DNA of 64,000 nt from Rhizobium sp. 007 (GCF_015353075.1 NZ_CP064187.1:2976001-3040000), one strand, 5' to 3'; shown: positions 1-8,827, counted from the stretch's first letter. Numbers and translations: made by a program. Notes: generated by a model from the sequence alone, not told the origin.

Positions 1-2
1 CT

Positions 3-119
3 CACAAGGTGACCATCTCATTGGTCGACGCTAATCACAACGTTATCCCCGGACAGGTTGTGACGGTGCCGTTCACCGTGCCCGAGTCGGCGAACCTGAC
101 TCATAAGCATCAGAGGTGA
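3..119 (+). CDS. C-terminal end of a small secreted-type protein, DUF6130-like (partial)
   Basis: An open frame enters from the left edge and stops with TGA at 117-119, giving the last 38 residues of a protein. The visible segment (HKVTISLVDANHNVIPGQ, then VVTVPFTVP) has the alternating beta-strand look of small periplasmic DUF6130/DUF4399-type domains, whose function is unknown. The start lies outside the window, so signal peptide and length cannot be judged. Family assignment is from recollection of the strand pattern and is tentative. Confidence 0.45.
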   Translation, partial: HKVTISLVDANHNVIPGQVVTVPFTVPESANLTHKHQR

Positions 120-297
120 CGTGCAGCATCTCGAGGCGGAAACAGGACGCTGCATGGCAGCGGATTGCCTCCCGGGCCGCCATGGACTGGTTCCGGTTTC
201 CGCGTGATTGCCGTCGGCTGATTGTCGCGGCGACAGAAATCTTCGGGAGGCAAGCCCATGGCTGAAAACTGGATGGAATGAGCGTCTCTGGCTTCAA

Positions 298-318
298 GGG
301 GATCCCGAATGGATCCCC
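298..318. repeat. Perfect inverted repeat upstream of the CMD-family gene
   Basis: The arms GGGGATCC and GGATCCCC are perfect and separated by CGAAT. There is no T-run, so a classical terminator is unlikely. The repeat lies about 95 bases before the next gene, in a 294-base gap (120-413) in which I see no convincing gene. Confidence 0.5.
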
Positions 319-413
319 GCTGGAAATCATCAGCAACCAACTTCTCAGATCTGCAGCACGAAAGCTTTTAAGCCAGGACACCAACTGCAATCAGAGGACG
401 AAAGGAGATTAAA

Positions 414-752
414 TTGCTCGACTGGAAGAAGAAAATCCATGATGTGAATGAGCGACTCAAGGAGCTATCCGCGCCTACGCCCGATACACTGCGGGGCGCG
501 GCGCTGATGGCCGGGGCCGGAGCGAAAACCAATCATCCCGATGCCAAGACGCGTGAACTGATTGCTTTAGCAGTTGCGGTGACGACGCGCTGCGACGGTT
601 GCATCGCCTTTCATTCGGCCGAAGCCGTGAAACTCGGCGTAAGCGACGAAGAGATCGCAAAAGCACTGGGCGTAGCGATCAACCTCAATGCCGGCGCGGC
701 CATGGTCTACAGCAGCCATGTGCTGGACGCCGTCAGCAGCCTCAAAGCCTAA
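414..752 (+). CDS. Carboxymuconolactone decarboxylase / AhpD-like protein
   Basis: A 112-residue CMD-family protein. The core motif CDGCIAFHSAEA (about residues 61-72) carries the CxxC...H arrangement typical of AhpD-like alkylhydroperoxidase/thiol-disulfide enzymes, which use the cysteine pair for peroxide reduction. Length matches single-domain family members. The start is a TTG at 414, chosen because AAAGGAG lies at 401-407 with good spacing and the protein begins MLDWKKKIHDVNERL, a usual family N-terminus. It is followed 20 bases later by a SDR gene, so the two probably form an operon. Physiological substrate unknown. Confidence 0.85.
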   Translation: MLDWKKKIHDVNERLKELSAPTPDTLRGAALMAGAGAKTNHPDAKTRELIALAVAVTTRCDGCIAFHSAEAVKLGVSDEEIAKALGVAINLNAGAAMVYSSHVLDAVSSLKA

Positions 753-772
753 CCCCAAGAAAGGAACGTAGA

Positions 773-1534
773 ATGCTTAACGGCAAGACAGCACTTATCA
801 CCGGTGGGACCTCGGGCATTGGTCTCGCGACCGCCAAGCTCCTGCACCAAAACGGCGCGCGCGTTGCGATTAGCGGCCGCGATCGGGCCGCCCTTGAGCG
901 GGCGCGGGAGACCATCGGGGAGAATGTCCTACTACTGCAGGCAGATGTGCTTTCCCGAGGCGCCTTGCAGAAGATGGCCACTGACGTTCAACAGGCCTTC
1001 GGCGCACTCGACGTCTTCTTTGCAAACGCGGGCGTCGCTTATGTAACGCCTCTGTCAACTACCGACGAAGCTCAATACGACCGTCTCATGGATACGAACG
1101 TCAAGTCCGTGTTCTTTTCCATCCAGGCGGTGGAGCCTATCATGAAGGAGGGGGGCTCGATCATCCTGAATACAGCCTGGCTCAACCATGTCGGCGTGCC
1201 TGGTCGAGCGATGCTTTCAGCATCGAAGGCGGCTGTGCGATCCCTCGCCCGCACGCTGTCGGCGGAATTGCTCAACCGGCGCATCCGCGTGAACGCCGTC
1301 AGTCCGGGCCTCATAGAGACGCCCATTCTTCGCGGCGTAGGCCAATCGGAGCATCCTGGGCAGACCGATGAGGAGTTTCGTGACTACCTCGCTGACGCAA
1401 GTAAATTGATTCCGATCGGGCGGCTTGGACAGCCCGAAGAAGTCGCTGCCGCCGTGTTGTTCCTTGCCAGCGACGCATCCAGCTACATGCTCGGATCCGA
1501 ATTGGTCGTCGACGGTGGGTTCGGCGAACTTTGA
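773..1534 (+). CDS. SDR-family oxidoreductase lacking the catalytic tyrosine
   Basis: A 253-residue classical short-chain dehydrogenase/reductase. The NAD(P)-binding glycine motif TGGTSGIG is near residues 9-16, NAG near 86, and the C-terminal VDGGF is present. The start is the ATG at 773 behind AAAGGAACG, not the longer upstream frame, which overlaps the CMD gene. Oddity: the canonical YxxxK is read as LSASK (codons at about 1211-1225, Leu for Tyr), and the catalytic Ser region reads NTAWLNH. It may therefore be a non-canonical or inactive SDR. Co-oriented with the CMD-family gene 20 bases upstream. Confidence 0.85.
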   Translation: MLNGKTALITGGTSGIGLATAKLLHQNGARVAISGRDRAALERARETIGENVLLLQADVLSRGALQKMATDVQQAFGALDVFFANAGVAYVTPLSTTDEAQYDRLMDTNVKSVFFSIQAVEPIMKEGGSIILNTAWLNHVGVPGRAMLSASKAAVRSLARTLSAELLNRRIRVNAVSPGLIETPILRGVGQSEHPGQTDEEFRDYLADASKLIPIGRLGQPEEVAAAVLFLASDASSYMLGSELVVDGGFGEL

Positions 1535-1578
1535 ATGCAACTGCAGCCGGGGGCTTCGCCCTCGGTTTTTTCGCAGGT

Positions 1579-1830
1579 CAAATTCCTTCGAAGTTGCAGG
1601 TACTCACTAGGGAATTCTTTGACTTGCAGCTCAAATGGCTTACAAAAATTCTCGACGATGCAGTGGCGGCCGGTGAAGTGCCACCTAGCAGTGATACCCC
1701 GCAAAAAGCCTACCTCCTTTTGAGTTTAATGGAAGGCTTCAGCTTCATCGATTGGGCGATGCAGGACGGGCGTCGCCTCGATACGCCCGCCCTTTCGCAA
1801 CTTGCCCGGCTGCCTCTGCTGTCCCAATAG
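1579..1830 (+). pseudogene. Remnant of a TetR-family regulator C-terminal domain
   Basis: The frame from about 1579 to TAG 1828-1830 encodes a segment resembling the ligand-binding tail of TetR regulators (FFDLQLKWLTKILDDAVAAG, then a LLSLMEGF stretch). No N-terminal helix-turn-helix is present in any frame upstream, where the SDR gene ends at 1534, so this looks like a 5'-truncated relic. After the stop, 1831-1939 carries another short open tail of about 35 residues in the same frame that I do not recognise. Confidence 0.4.
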
Positions 1831-2062
1831 AGTGACAACTCGTTGCTTGATCCGCCGACCGTTCCGAAGGACGTCGCAACGGCGCTCCGACGCGGTGATC
1901 CGGCTCCGGCTGTCGCACGGCGACGGAAGGCCGCTTAGATTCGCTTAGGAACTTCTATACAAGGAGCACGGGCTGCTCCCGCCATGATGGTTACACGCCA
2001 CCAGATCGCGATAAAAGCGTGCTCGCTGCAACAATAAGATATCTTCGGAGGAAGTCGGACGA

Positions 2063-2965
2063 ATGCTGAATAGAAGCCAGTTATCGGACCTCTCGATTTT
2101 CCTACTGATTGTCCAGCATCGCAGCTTTCGAAAGGCCGCCGATCATCTGGACGTGACGGTGTCGGCACTCAGCCATCGCATGAAGTCCCTCGAGGAACGA
2201 CTGGGCGTCCGCCTTCTCAACCGCACAAGCCGCAGTGTCGCCCCGACCGCTGCGGGGGAGGCGCTCGCCGAAAAAATAGCCGCGGGTCTTGACCTCATCA
2301 ATTCAGGCCTGGAAGAGCTGCAGGCGCAATCCGAGGGAGTAGTCGGAAGTGTCCGCGTCAATGTTCTGCGCGATGCGGTGCCTCTGCTTTTGAGCCCGGC
2401 ACTGCCAATTTTCGCACAAAGATATCCGAACATCGAACTAGAAATCGCCGTCGACGACCATTTCGTCGACGTTACGGGGGAAGGCTTTGATGCCGGGCTT
2501 CGCTACAGCGGCACGATCCCGGAGGACATGATCGCGATGCCGTTGACTTCGCCCTTGCAATGGATTGCCGTCGGATCACCGGACTATTTCGCTCGTCATG
2601 GCCGACCTGTGGTTCCGGAGGATCTGAACAGGCACAGATGCATTCGCATCCGAACCGGACGTGGCCAGATCTATCACTGGGAATTCGAGCGCGGCGAGGA
2701 TCGTCGCCAAATCGAGGTACCAGGGTCGATCATTTCCGGCGCAACCGACCTCGCCGTCGGTGCGGCGATCAACGGCGCTGGCCTCGCCTATTGCCTGGAA
2801 AGGCTGGTTCGTCCTCACCTTCAGGCAGGACGCCTCGAAATCGCGCTGCCGGAATGGTCATCGGTCGGCCCTCCCCTTTCGATCTATTACTCCAGCCGGC
2901 GCCAGCTCCCCTTCGGCATCAGCGCACTCATCCAGACAATTCGGGAAAGCGAGCGGCTAGCATAG
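2063..2965 (+). CDS. LysR-family transcriptional regulator
   Basis: A 300-residue LysR-type regulator. The winged helix-turn-helix occupies about residues 8-66 (SFRKAADHLDVTVSALSHRM is the recognition region), followed by a linker and a periplasmic-binding-protein-like effector domain (about 92-295) with the CysB/CrgA-type WEFERG segment. The start ATG at 2063 follows TCGGAGGAAG at 2044-2053. It lies in the same direction as the flanking oxidoreductases, so targets are probably the SDR upstream and/or the aldo/keto reductase genes downstream. Effector unknown. Confidence 0.9.
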   Translation: MLNRSQLSDLSIFLLIVQHRSFRKAADHLDVTVSALSHRMKSLEERLGVRLLNRTSRSVAPTAAGEALAEKIAAGLDLINSGLEELQAQSEGVVGSVRVNVLRDAVPLLLSPALPIFAQRYPNIELEIAVDDHFVDVTGEGFDAGLRYSGTIPEDMIAMPLTSPLQWIAVGSPDYFARHGRPVVPEDLNRHRCIRIRTGRGQIYHWEFERGEDRRQIEVPGSIISGATDLAVGAAINGAGLAYCLERLVRPHLQAGRLEIALPEWSSVGPPLSIYYSSRRQLPFGISALIQTIRESERLA

Positions 2966-3097
2966 CTGCATCACCATCATTGAACTAGGCTCAACGATCC
3001 GTTGATGCCGGCGGCATTGATTCAACGTTCGTTGCGCAATAGGTCCGTCTCGACAATCCGGCAGCTCCGAAGAGCCCAGCGATTCTACGTCGAGGTT

Positions 3098-4129
3098 ATG
3101 AAAATGTATGCTCCAGCTCCGAACAGAAACGAGAACGTCAATTATCGCCCGTGCGGGCGCTTTGGCCTCAAGCTTCCGCCGATTTCGCTTGGCCTATGGC
3201 AGAACTTCGGCGGCACGGACTGCTTCGAAACCGGCCGCGCCATTATCCAGCGCGCATTTGACCGCGGCATCACCCACTTCGACCTCGCCAATAACTATGG
3301 CCCGCCATTTGGATCCGCCGAGGAGAATTTCGGCTCGATCCTAAAGAAGGACTTCGGGCATCACCGCGACGAGATGGTGGTCTCCTCCAAGGCCGGCTGG
3401 GATATGTGGCCAGGCCCTTATGGATCGGGAGGCTCCCGCAAGCATCTTCTCGCCTCACTGGACCAAAGCCTGCGGCGGATGCGTCTGGACTATGTCGATA
3501 TCTTCTACTCACACAGGCCGACCACGGATGTACCGCTCGAAGAGACTATGGGTGCGCTCGTGCAGATGGTCCGGCAAGGCAAGGCGCTCTATGTGGGCAT
3601 CTCGTCCTACGGTCCGGAAAGGACGCGCGAGGCAGAGCGCATTCTTCGCGCCGAGGGCGTGCCGCTGCTGATCCACCAACCTTCCTATTCCATGCTCAAC
3701 CGCTGGATCGAGGACGAACTCCTCGACGCGTTGGGCACCCTCGGGGTGGGCTGCATCGCCTTCTCGCCGCTGGCTCAGGGACTGCTGACCTCAAAATATC
3801 TCAACGGAATTCCGGAAGACGCCCGTGCAGCGAAAGGCGGTTCCTTTGATACGCGCCTGTTGACCGTGGATAACCTAAGACGAGTCAAGGCACTCGACAC
3901 GATTGCAAAACGGCGGGGTCAATCACTGGCGCAGATGGCGATTGCCTGGACTTTGCGCAATCCTCGGGTCACCTCGGCGCTGATCGGGGCACGCACCATC
4001 GCCCAGCTCGATGACGCCCTCGATTCTCTCAACAATCTGGAGTTCTCCCCGGAGGATCTGCGGGAGATCGACCATTACGCCACCGAAGGTGGCATCGATC
4101 TTTGGCGTGGCGTCAGCAAGCAAGTGTGA
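3098..4129 (+). CDS. Aldo/keto reductase, YghZ/MgrA-like
   Basis: A 343-residue NADPH-dependent aldo/keto reductase of the group related to E. coli YghZ (L-glyceraldehyde 3-phosphate reductase, 346 aa). The catalytic tetrad is visible: Asp and Tyr in HFDLANNYGPP, Lys in SSKAGWDMW, His in YSHRPTTDVP. The C-terminal cofactor-binding part includes ALIGARTIAQLDDALD. I start at the ATG 3098 (MKMYAP) because the earlier codons to 3002 are extra to the family; ATG 3104 is the alternative. The actual carbonyl substrate is unknown. It precedes a small ORF, an epimerase-like SDR and a second aldo/keto reductase, suggesting a sugar-related operon. Confidence 0.88.
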   Translation: MKMYAPAPNRNENVNYRPCGRFGLKLPPISLGLWQNFGGTDCFETGRAIIQRAFDRGITHFDLANNYGPPFGSAEENFGSILKKDFGHHRDEMVVSSKAGWDMWPGPYGSGGSRKHLLASLDQSLRRMRLDYVDIFYSHRPTTDVPLEETMGALVQMVRQGKALYVGISSYGPERTREAERILRAEGVPLLIHQPSYSMLNRWIEDELLDALGTLGVGCIAFSPLAQGLLTSKYLNGIPEDARAAKGGSFDTRLLTVDNLRRVKALDTIAKRRGQSLAQMAIAWTLRNPRVTSALIGARTIAQLDDALDSLNNLEFSPEDLREIDHYATEGGIDLWRGVSKQV

Positions 4130-4154
4130 GCCGTACGGCCGAAAGGGATTAACT

Positions 4155-4409
4155 ATGCTCGACCTGCTCGCATTGGCCAGGCTGCTCGAGTTGAGCGGCC
4201 GGAAGAACAGGGAAGGCTGCCGCCGCGACGAGGACGCATTTTACGAGGAGTTCGGCACCGATCCGCCCGTCCTCATCGTTGCATTCGGCCGCGCACTGAG
4301 CTTCATCGCCCGTCGCCGGGCAACGGGACACGCGCAGAAAGTGGCTTATTGTCAGGCGGAAGGGAACTGTCGACCTGCTGTTCAGAATGGGGCGCTTACA
4401 CGCGTGTAG
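4155..4409 (+). CDS. Small hypothetical protein (84 aa)
   Basis: An ATG at 4155 is preceded by GAAAGGGATT (4141-4150), 26 bases after the aldo/keto reductase stop, and opens an 84-residue frame. The first 60 residues (MLDLLALARLLELSGRKNRE, and a following FYEEFGTDPP segment) have plausible protein composition; the Arg-rich tail is less convincing. No family recognised. A longer frame on the opposite strand (4149-4907) overlaps both this ORF and the next gene and is judged a shadow. Confidence 0.45.
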   Translation: MLDLLALARLLELSGRKNREGCRRDEDAFYEEFGTDPPVLIVAFGRALSFIARRRATGHAQKVAYCQAEGNCRPAVQNGALTRV

Positions 4410-4481
4410 TGCCCCAGGTAGGCGGATCGCCGGCGCAATAGCCGCGAGGAATTTTCGACTACGGAAGAATCGGAGGTCAAA

Positions 4482-5378
4482 ATGAACAAGCGAATCGTAT
4501 TTACCGGTGGGAGCGGCAAAGCAGGCCGCCATGCCGTCTCCTATCTGGTGAACAAGGGATACAAGGTTCGCAACCTTGATCTCGTCCCGCTGAACTGTCC
4601 GGGCGTCCAAACACTGATCACAGATCTCACCGATGGTGGCCAGACGTTCAACGCTTTGTCGATGCATTTTAGCGGCGAGGATCTCCAGCCTGGAGGCGGG
4701 CCGGCTCCGGTTGATGCCGTGGTGCATTTCGCGGCAATTCCGAGCCTTCTGCTCAAACCGGATAATCGGACCTTCGAGGTCAATGTGATCTCGACCTACA
4801 ATGTCATAGAAGCCGCCGTGAAACTTGGCATCCGAAAGGTAATCATCGCTTCCAGCGAGACAACCTATGGGGTGTGCTTTGCCGAGGGAGACAAGAATTT
4901 CCAGCAATTCCCGCTAGAAGAGGACTATGACACCGACCCGATGGACAGCTACGGCTTGTCCAAGGTCGTCAATGAGAAGACGGCGCGAGCGTTCGCGATG
5001 CGCAGCGGCGCGGACATTTACGCCTTGCGGATCGCCAATGTCATCGAACCTCAGGAGTACGACCGTTTTCCCGGTTTCCTGGCCGAGCCAGCGTCGCGCA
5101 AACGGAACGCCTGGAGTTACATCGACGCCCGCGACCTGGGGCAAATCGTCGACCTTTGCCTGCAGGTCGACGGTCTTGGCTTTCAGGTCTTTAACGCGGT
5201 CAATGACACGATCACGGCGACTATGCCAACGCGCGACTTTCTGAGGCGCTGGGCCCCGGACACACCCATCGTTCGAGAACTCGGCGAGTTGGAAGCACCT
5301 CTCTCGAACCGCAAGATCCGTGAAGTTCTCGGATTCAAGGAAGAACACAATTGGCGGAAATACGTGTCTGGCCAGTGA
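4482..5378 (+). CDS. NAD-dependent epimerase/dehydratase-family protein (extended SDR)
   Basis: A 298-residue extended SDR. The N-terminal Rossmann motif is FTGGSGKAGRH (residues 7-17), VHFAA near 85, and the active-site pair is in DSYGLSK (Tyr and Lys of YxxxK). The second half contains the sugar-epimerase-like YIDARDLGQIVDL. Start ATG 4482 follows ATCGGAGGTC. Proteins of this type act on nucleotide sugars or on free sugars such as uronates; the substrate here is not determinable. Flanked by two aldo/keto reductases in the same direction. Confidence 0.85.
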   Translation: MNKRIVFTGGSGKAGRHAVSYLVNKGYKVRNLDLVPLNCPGVQTLITDLTDGGQTFNALSMHFSGEDLQPGGGPAPVDAVVHFAAIPSLLLKPDNRTFEVNVISTYNVIEAAVKLGIRKVIIASSETTYGVCFAEGDKNFQQFPLEEDYDTDPMDSYGLSKVVNEKTARAFAMRSGADIYALRIANVIEPQEYDRFPGFLAEPASRKRNAWSYIDARDLGQIVDLCLQVDGLGFQVFNAVNDTITATMPTRDFLRRWAPDTPIVRELGELEAPLSNRKIREVLGFKEEHNWRKYVSGQ

Positions 5379-5576
5379 TCCCTGGCGGCACGTCGAAATT
5401 TCTTCGATACGGCAAATGCGTCCGCACAGGGAAGAGCGAAGTCATGTCCGGCGTTTTGCTAGGGGAACGAGCGCTAGCCAGGACATCATGCCTCGCCATC
5501 AAGGTGTCCGGCCGGATTGGGCCATGTGTGCCGCTTTACGTGGACGGATTCCGAGCAAAGGAAGAAGGAAGACGAT

Positions 5577-6401
5577 ATGACAATAGAAGCAACGGTCGCC
5601 GGTATCCCGCAGATCGGTTACGGTACGTGGAACCGCTCCGCGGAAGAAGCTTATCAGGGTGTCATCTGGGCGCTGGAAGCGGGCTATCGGCACATCGATA
5701 CCGCCCAGGGCTATAATAACGAGCAGGACGTCGCCCGCGGCATCAAGGACGCCGGTGTGCCCCACAGCGAAATCTTCATCACGACAAAGGTGAAGCCCGA
5801 AAATTACGGACCCGGCGCCGTCATGCCCTCCGTCAAGGAGAGTCTCGAAAAGCTGCAGACGGACCAGGTTGATCTGCTCCTCCTACATTGGCCGTCGCCC
5901 CACAAAAAATATGCACTGACCGACTACATTGGCCAGCTTGCAGAAGTTTTCGACGCTGGTCTCGCCAAGCGAATCGGCGTTTCGAACTTCACGAAAGCGT
6001 TGATAGATGAAAGCATCCGCCTGCTCGGAGACCGCACGATCACCACCAATCAGGTGGAATGCCACGTCTACATGCAGAACCGGCCGATCATCGATCATTG
6101 CGAAACCCTCGGCATTGCCATCACCGCCTATTCGCCGCTGGCGCGCGGTGCCGTCGTCGGTGATCCGGTTCTCGAAGAAATCGCCAAAGCGCACGACGTC
6201 ACTGGCGAGCAGATCGCTCTCGCTTTCCTGATGGCCAAAGGGCACATCGTCATCCCCTCTTCCGGCAAGAAGGATCGCATTGTCTCGAATTTTGCGGCCC
6301 GCAAGATCATTTTGACGCCGGATGAAGTCAGACGGATCGCAGGTTTCGAAAAGGGGATGCGACTGGTGAACGGCGACTGGTGCCCTGTTTGGGATCTATG
6401 A
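5577..6401 (+). CDS. Aldo/keto reductase, 2,5-diketo-gluconate reductase-like
   Basis: A 274-residue AKR3/AKR5-type aldo/keto reductase. The tetrad is Asp and Tyr in HIDTAQGYNNE (about residues 41-51), Lys in TTKVKPE, His in LLLHWPSP. NADPH-binding residues are near the C-terminus (IPSSGKKDRI). I start at ATG 5577, which has GGAAGAAGGAAGACG just upstream; the longer frame from 5517 lacks family similarity. Length is close to 2,5-DKG reductases. Likely cytosolic reduction of a sugar-derived ketone or aldehyde, in line with the neighbouring epimerase-like gene; exact substrate unknown. Confidence 0.88.
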   Translation: MTIEATVAGIPQIGYGTWNRSAEEAYQGVIWALEAGYRHIDTAQGYNNEQDVARGIKDAGVPHSEIFITTKVKPENYGPGAVMPSVKESLEKLQTDQVDLLLLHWPSPHKKYALTDYIGQLAEVFDAGLAKRIGVSNFTKALIDESIRLLGDRTITTNQVECHVYMQNRPIIDHCETLGIAITAYSPLARGAVVGDPVLEEIAKAHDVTGEQIALAFLMAKGHIVIPSSGKKDRIVSNFAARKIILTPDEVRRIAGFEKGMRLVNGDWCPVWDL

Positions 6402-6969
6402 AGCCCCAAAAAGCGCGTGCGAGGAGTGTCGCTCGTACGGCTGATCGAAGCCAAGGCGGAATGCTGACCCGAGACGCACGGAACTGACTTATCGAAATTC
6501 AATGCTGTTATTGGCGGTCGAAGCGGACGACGCGGCGTTCTACGCCGCCTGCGATTACGACCATGAAGGCGTCGTCGCGAAGCATCGCGAAATGTTGTCA
6601 CGCGAATGCAGGCAGATGCAGAAACAGGAGAGACACATGACTGCGCCAAGGCGTTGTTGCAGGACGACTGGCGGTCCCGCAACGCTGAATTTTCCGGGGA
6701 GCATCTTACCCGCAATCTGGCGCTCGCCGATTCCTGAAGCCACTTGCCGAGTGTCACTAGGTGAGCGTTGCCGCAGCCCCGGTCGCCTGGACGCTGGCTT
6801 GGCCCGGGCGTCGTGATACCGCGGAGAAAGACCGATCTTGTCGACGAACAGCAAGACCAGCCTGCCGATGATCAGAACGACGCGACCGCACCCAAGATCA
6901 ACGCGCTTTATCCGGCATGCATCAAGCCTCAGAGGACCGTCAAACATTGTTCTGTGTGAGTATCGCCGG
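6402..6969. other. 568-base region without a confident gene
   Basis: Between the aldo/keto reductase and the PAP2 gene I see only weak coding signs: a frame from about 6502 (AVEADDAAFYAACDYDHEGV) and, in a different frame, 6606-6737 (DCAKALLQDDWRSRNAEFSG). These could be pieces of one decayed small gene, but I recognise no family. On the opposite strand a short hydrophobic stretch (RVVLIIGRLVLLFV) is encoded near 6850. Nothing can be called with confidence. Confidence 0.3.
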
Positions 6970-7698
6970 TCATCTGGCGGAAGTCAGAATGCGCTGTTCG
7001 AGTGCGATCAGGCCAGAGAAAACGACGATCGGCATCAAAAAACCGAGGATGGCATCGGACATATAATGGGCGCCGACCACCACGCGCAGGACTGCGGTCG
7101 CGACTGAAGCAATGGCAACCGGCCGGCCGAACCAGAGCCTTGCCTTCGGCGGCAGAAGAATGATCAGGCACAGCAACCAGCCGGCTCCCGACGCCTCACC
7201 AGACACGAAGGAGCAGTTGCTCGTACATTGACCGAGAAACGATCCGGCCGCCATAAAGTCCATGTGACCGCCGAAAAAGTTGGTCTGAATCGGGCGGGGA
7301 CGCCCCGAATGGCTCTTCAGCAGCAGGTTGACGATCAATCCCGTGCTGAGGCCCAAAGTAGCAAGCGAGAGCCACAGGCGCCGCATCGGCATTTTCGCTG
7401 CAATCGATTTGGACAGGCTTCCCGCGGTGACGGCGATCACGATCGCGACGGCCGCGATGTACGGCAAAACATAGAGAGCCCAGCGCAGCAATTTGATGAA
7501 TTCATAGCGGCCGAGGGCAAAGCTGCCGCATCCCGCACCTCCCCCGCAAAGCGCTCCCCGAAAGAAGAATGACGAGACTGCAATATCCATCGCCGGGAAT
7601 ACATGAAAAATGGAAAGCAGCAACAGCCAGGTCGAGGCCACGAGGAAGAAGGTCCAGCTGGCGCTGGCGCGGCCGAGCGGCACGGCTTGATAGGCCAT
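6970..7698 (-). CDS. PAP2-superfamily membrane phosphatase, LpxE/LpxF-like
   Basis: A 242-residue integral membrane phosphatase with about six hydrophobic segments. The PAP2 triad is recognisable: KSHSGRPRP (motif 1), SFVSGEASGAG (motif 2, with the SGEAS variant known from lipid A phosphatases in place of PSGH), and RVVVGAHYMSDAILG (motif 3, with the catalytic His and Asp). This family removes the 1- or 4'-phosphate of lipid A or dephosphorylates prenyl or phosphatidyl lipids in the inner membrane. The start at 7698 has AGGAAC just upstream on the minus strand; the longer frame to 7884 is rejected. Followed downstream by unassigned DNA. Confidence 0.85.
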   Translation of the reverse strand: MAYQAVPLGRASASWTFFLVASTWLLLLSIFHVFPAMDIAVSSFFFRGALCGGGAGCGSFALGRYEFIKLLRWALYVLPYIAAVAIVIAVTAGSLSKSIAAKMPMRRLWLSLATLGLSTGLIVNLLLKSHSGRPRPIQTNFFGGHMDFMAAGSFLGQCTSNCSFVSGEASGAGWLLCLIILLPPKARLWFGRPVAIASVATAVLRVVVGAHYMSDAILGFLMPIVVFSGLIALEQRILTSAR

Positions 7699-7843
7699 GT
7701 TTATAGTTCCTGTGTTTCGACCACCGGCTTCGACGACATGGCTTCTGGAACGTCGCCATGCGTCCTTGTCTGCCTCTTGCCTGACAATTGCCTGAACGGG
7801 ATTTGATACCGGAACTGATGATAAGATTTCCGAAGAGCCGGCT

Positions 7844-7876
7844 GTGGATACCGGCAAAACGCACGCCGGTATCCAC
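7844..7876. repeat. Perfect 12-bp inverted repeat
   Basis: The arms GTGGATACCGGC (7844-7855) and GCCGGTATCCAC (7865-7876) are separated by 9 bases. It lies about 145 bases upstream of the PAP2 gene start (which reads leftward), just beyond the cupredoxin relic. It could be a terminator-like hairpin of the relic or part of the PAP2 leader. No T-tract follows on either strand. Confidence 0.5.
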
Positions 7877-7904
7877 GGATGCATTTATTGGCGCGGAACC
7901 CTCT

Positions 7905-8042
7905 GCCTGCCTTCACCGTCGGCTGTCGAGCGTCAGGGTCATCGGACCTCCGCCATTCGCCGCCCTCCGTCACCTTCACCGTGGTCGCGGAAAGAGAGGA
8001 CACGGACGGCCAGAGCCGCAAACATGTAAAGCTAAATCGCAT
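7905..8042 (-). pseudogene. Decayed cupredoxin precursor, copy 1
   Basis: Reading the minus strand from ATG 8042 (GAGGTGAAAT just before it), the translation keeps pieces of a small secreted plastocyanin/cupredoxin-type protein: a degenerate signal region, then SVSSLSATTVKVTEGGE, and after a frame change DDPDARQPTVKAG, which corresponds to an MTLTLD...TVKAG segment. Frameshifts and the lack of the copper-ligand region show it is a relic of about 45 codons. It is closely related to the relic at 59.4-59.6 kb, and the shared DNA extends beyond the gene on the 5' side. Confidence 0.5.
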
Positions 8043-8115
8043 ATATTTCACCTCATTGGAGCAGCCTGGCGATCTGCGTAAGAGGCAGACCTGACAGCTG
8101 TCTGAACAAGAGTGA
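7912..8115. repeat. Dispersed repeat, copy 1 (about 200 bp, mate at 59.46-59.68 kb)
   Basis: Most of this stretch aligns with 59459-59678 in the same orientation with small indels. Shared blocks include GTCAGGGTCATCGGACCTCC, GGACACGGACG, CCAGAGCCGCAAAC, GGAGCAGCCTGGCGA and GCAGACCTGACAGCTG. It covers the cupredoxin relic and about 75 bases of its former upstream region, so it appears to be a duplicated gene start rather than an IS end. Confidence 0.7.
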
Positions 8116-8194
8116 AATTTGAGCAACCTAGGACCAAGGCCTTACGCCCAGAACAATGGCTCGGCTCCTTCGCTCCTTGTGCCCGAACGCAAAA

Positions 8195-8222
8195 AGCTCC
8201 TCGACGCTTACGCGGAGGAGCT
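8195..8222. repeat. Inverted repeat (hairpin)
   Basis: The arms AGCTCCTC and GAGGAGCT flank a 12-base loop. An A-run precedes it, which on the minus strand is a T-run after the stem. It could therefore act as a weak terminator for leftward transcripts coming from the hipBA relic. Confidence 0.45.
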
Positions 8223-8260
8223 TCTATAAGGTATCTCAATATATCTGTGTTTTGTAAGCG

Positions 8261-8285
8261 TTGGTTGCGGGCTGCACGCAAACCA
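8261..8285 (+). repeat. GGTTGCGGG-type palindromic element, copy 1
   Basis: TTGGTTGCGGG followed by CTGCACGCAAACC is one of six related elements in this window (others at 19170, 34730, 36971, 57125 and 57272). It shares GTAAGC immediately upstream with the 19.17 kb copy. Confidence 0.5.
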
Positions 8286-8318
8286 TCGTTCGGAACACGC
8301 AGGCTTCGCCGGCGGGGT

Positions 8319-8827
8319 CTAGCCCCTCACCTCGCGAACGAGCTGGAGCGTCGACAGCCGATCCATGATTAGCTTCGCCCGTTCCTCGCCTAAAAACTCG
8401 GTGGCGCGGTCTGGCCATAGTTCGAGGGCGCGCGTGACGGTGGATCTGACTTCATCAACGATCCATTTCGGATCGACGCGCAAGAAGCTCGCGACCCGTT
8501 CGAAGCGACGCAGATTCACATTCTCGAAATTATGGGTCCCGACAAAGCGTAGCGCCATTGTATCACCCGACATGAACAGGACTGTCGGGACGATATAAGA
8601 CCGATCTTGTCTCCGCGATAGGCAAGCCGGGCACGCGTGCTTTTATCGCTGTCCGGATCATACCAGCCGAGGCTGAGGTTAGGGCGCTGGGTGTCTCTGA
8701 GATACGGTTCTGCAACCGAGAACACGACGCCTCCATCCCCGTCTCGTGTCAATGTGCCGACCCGGACCGGCCCGCGCGCATGATCGAGAAGATGGACGCC
8801 AAGGATAGCCGGCTCTTTTTTTGGCAT
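8319..8827 (-). pseudogene. hipA: HipA-family toxin, internally deleted
   Basis: HipA toxins are Ser/Thr kinases of about 400-440 residues. Here only the ends remain. From ATG 8827 the N-terminal domain is present to about 8600 (VRVGTLTRDGDGGVVFSVAE, then ARLAYRGDKIG), and from about 8590 a different frame carries the C-terminal tail (DTMALRFVGTHNFENVNLRR, EVRSTVTRALELWP) to 8319. The kinase core, roughly 250 residues, is missing at the join, so the product cannot be an active toxin. It overlaps the hipB stop by one base (TGATG), the usual translational coupling of this operon type. Confidence 0.8.

Noticed and set aside
4149..4907. 252-codon minus-strand frame
   Set aside because: It spans two plus-strand genes, including a clear epimerase-family gene, and has no family features.
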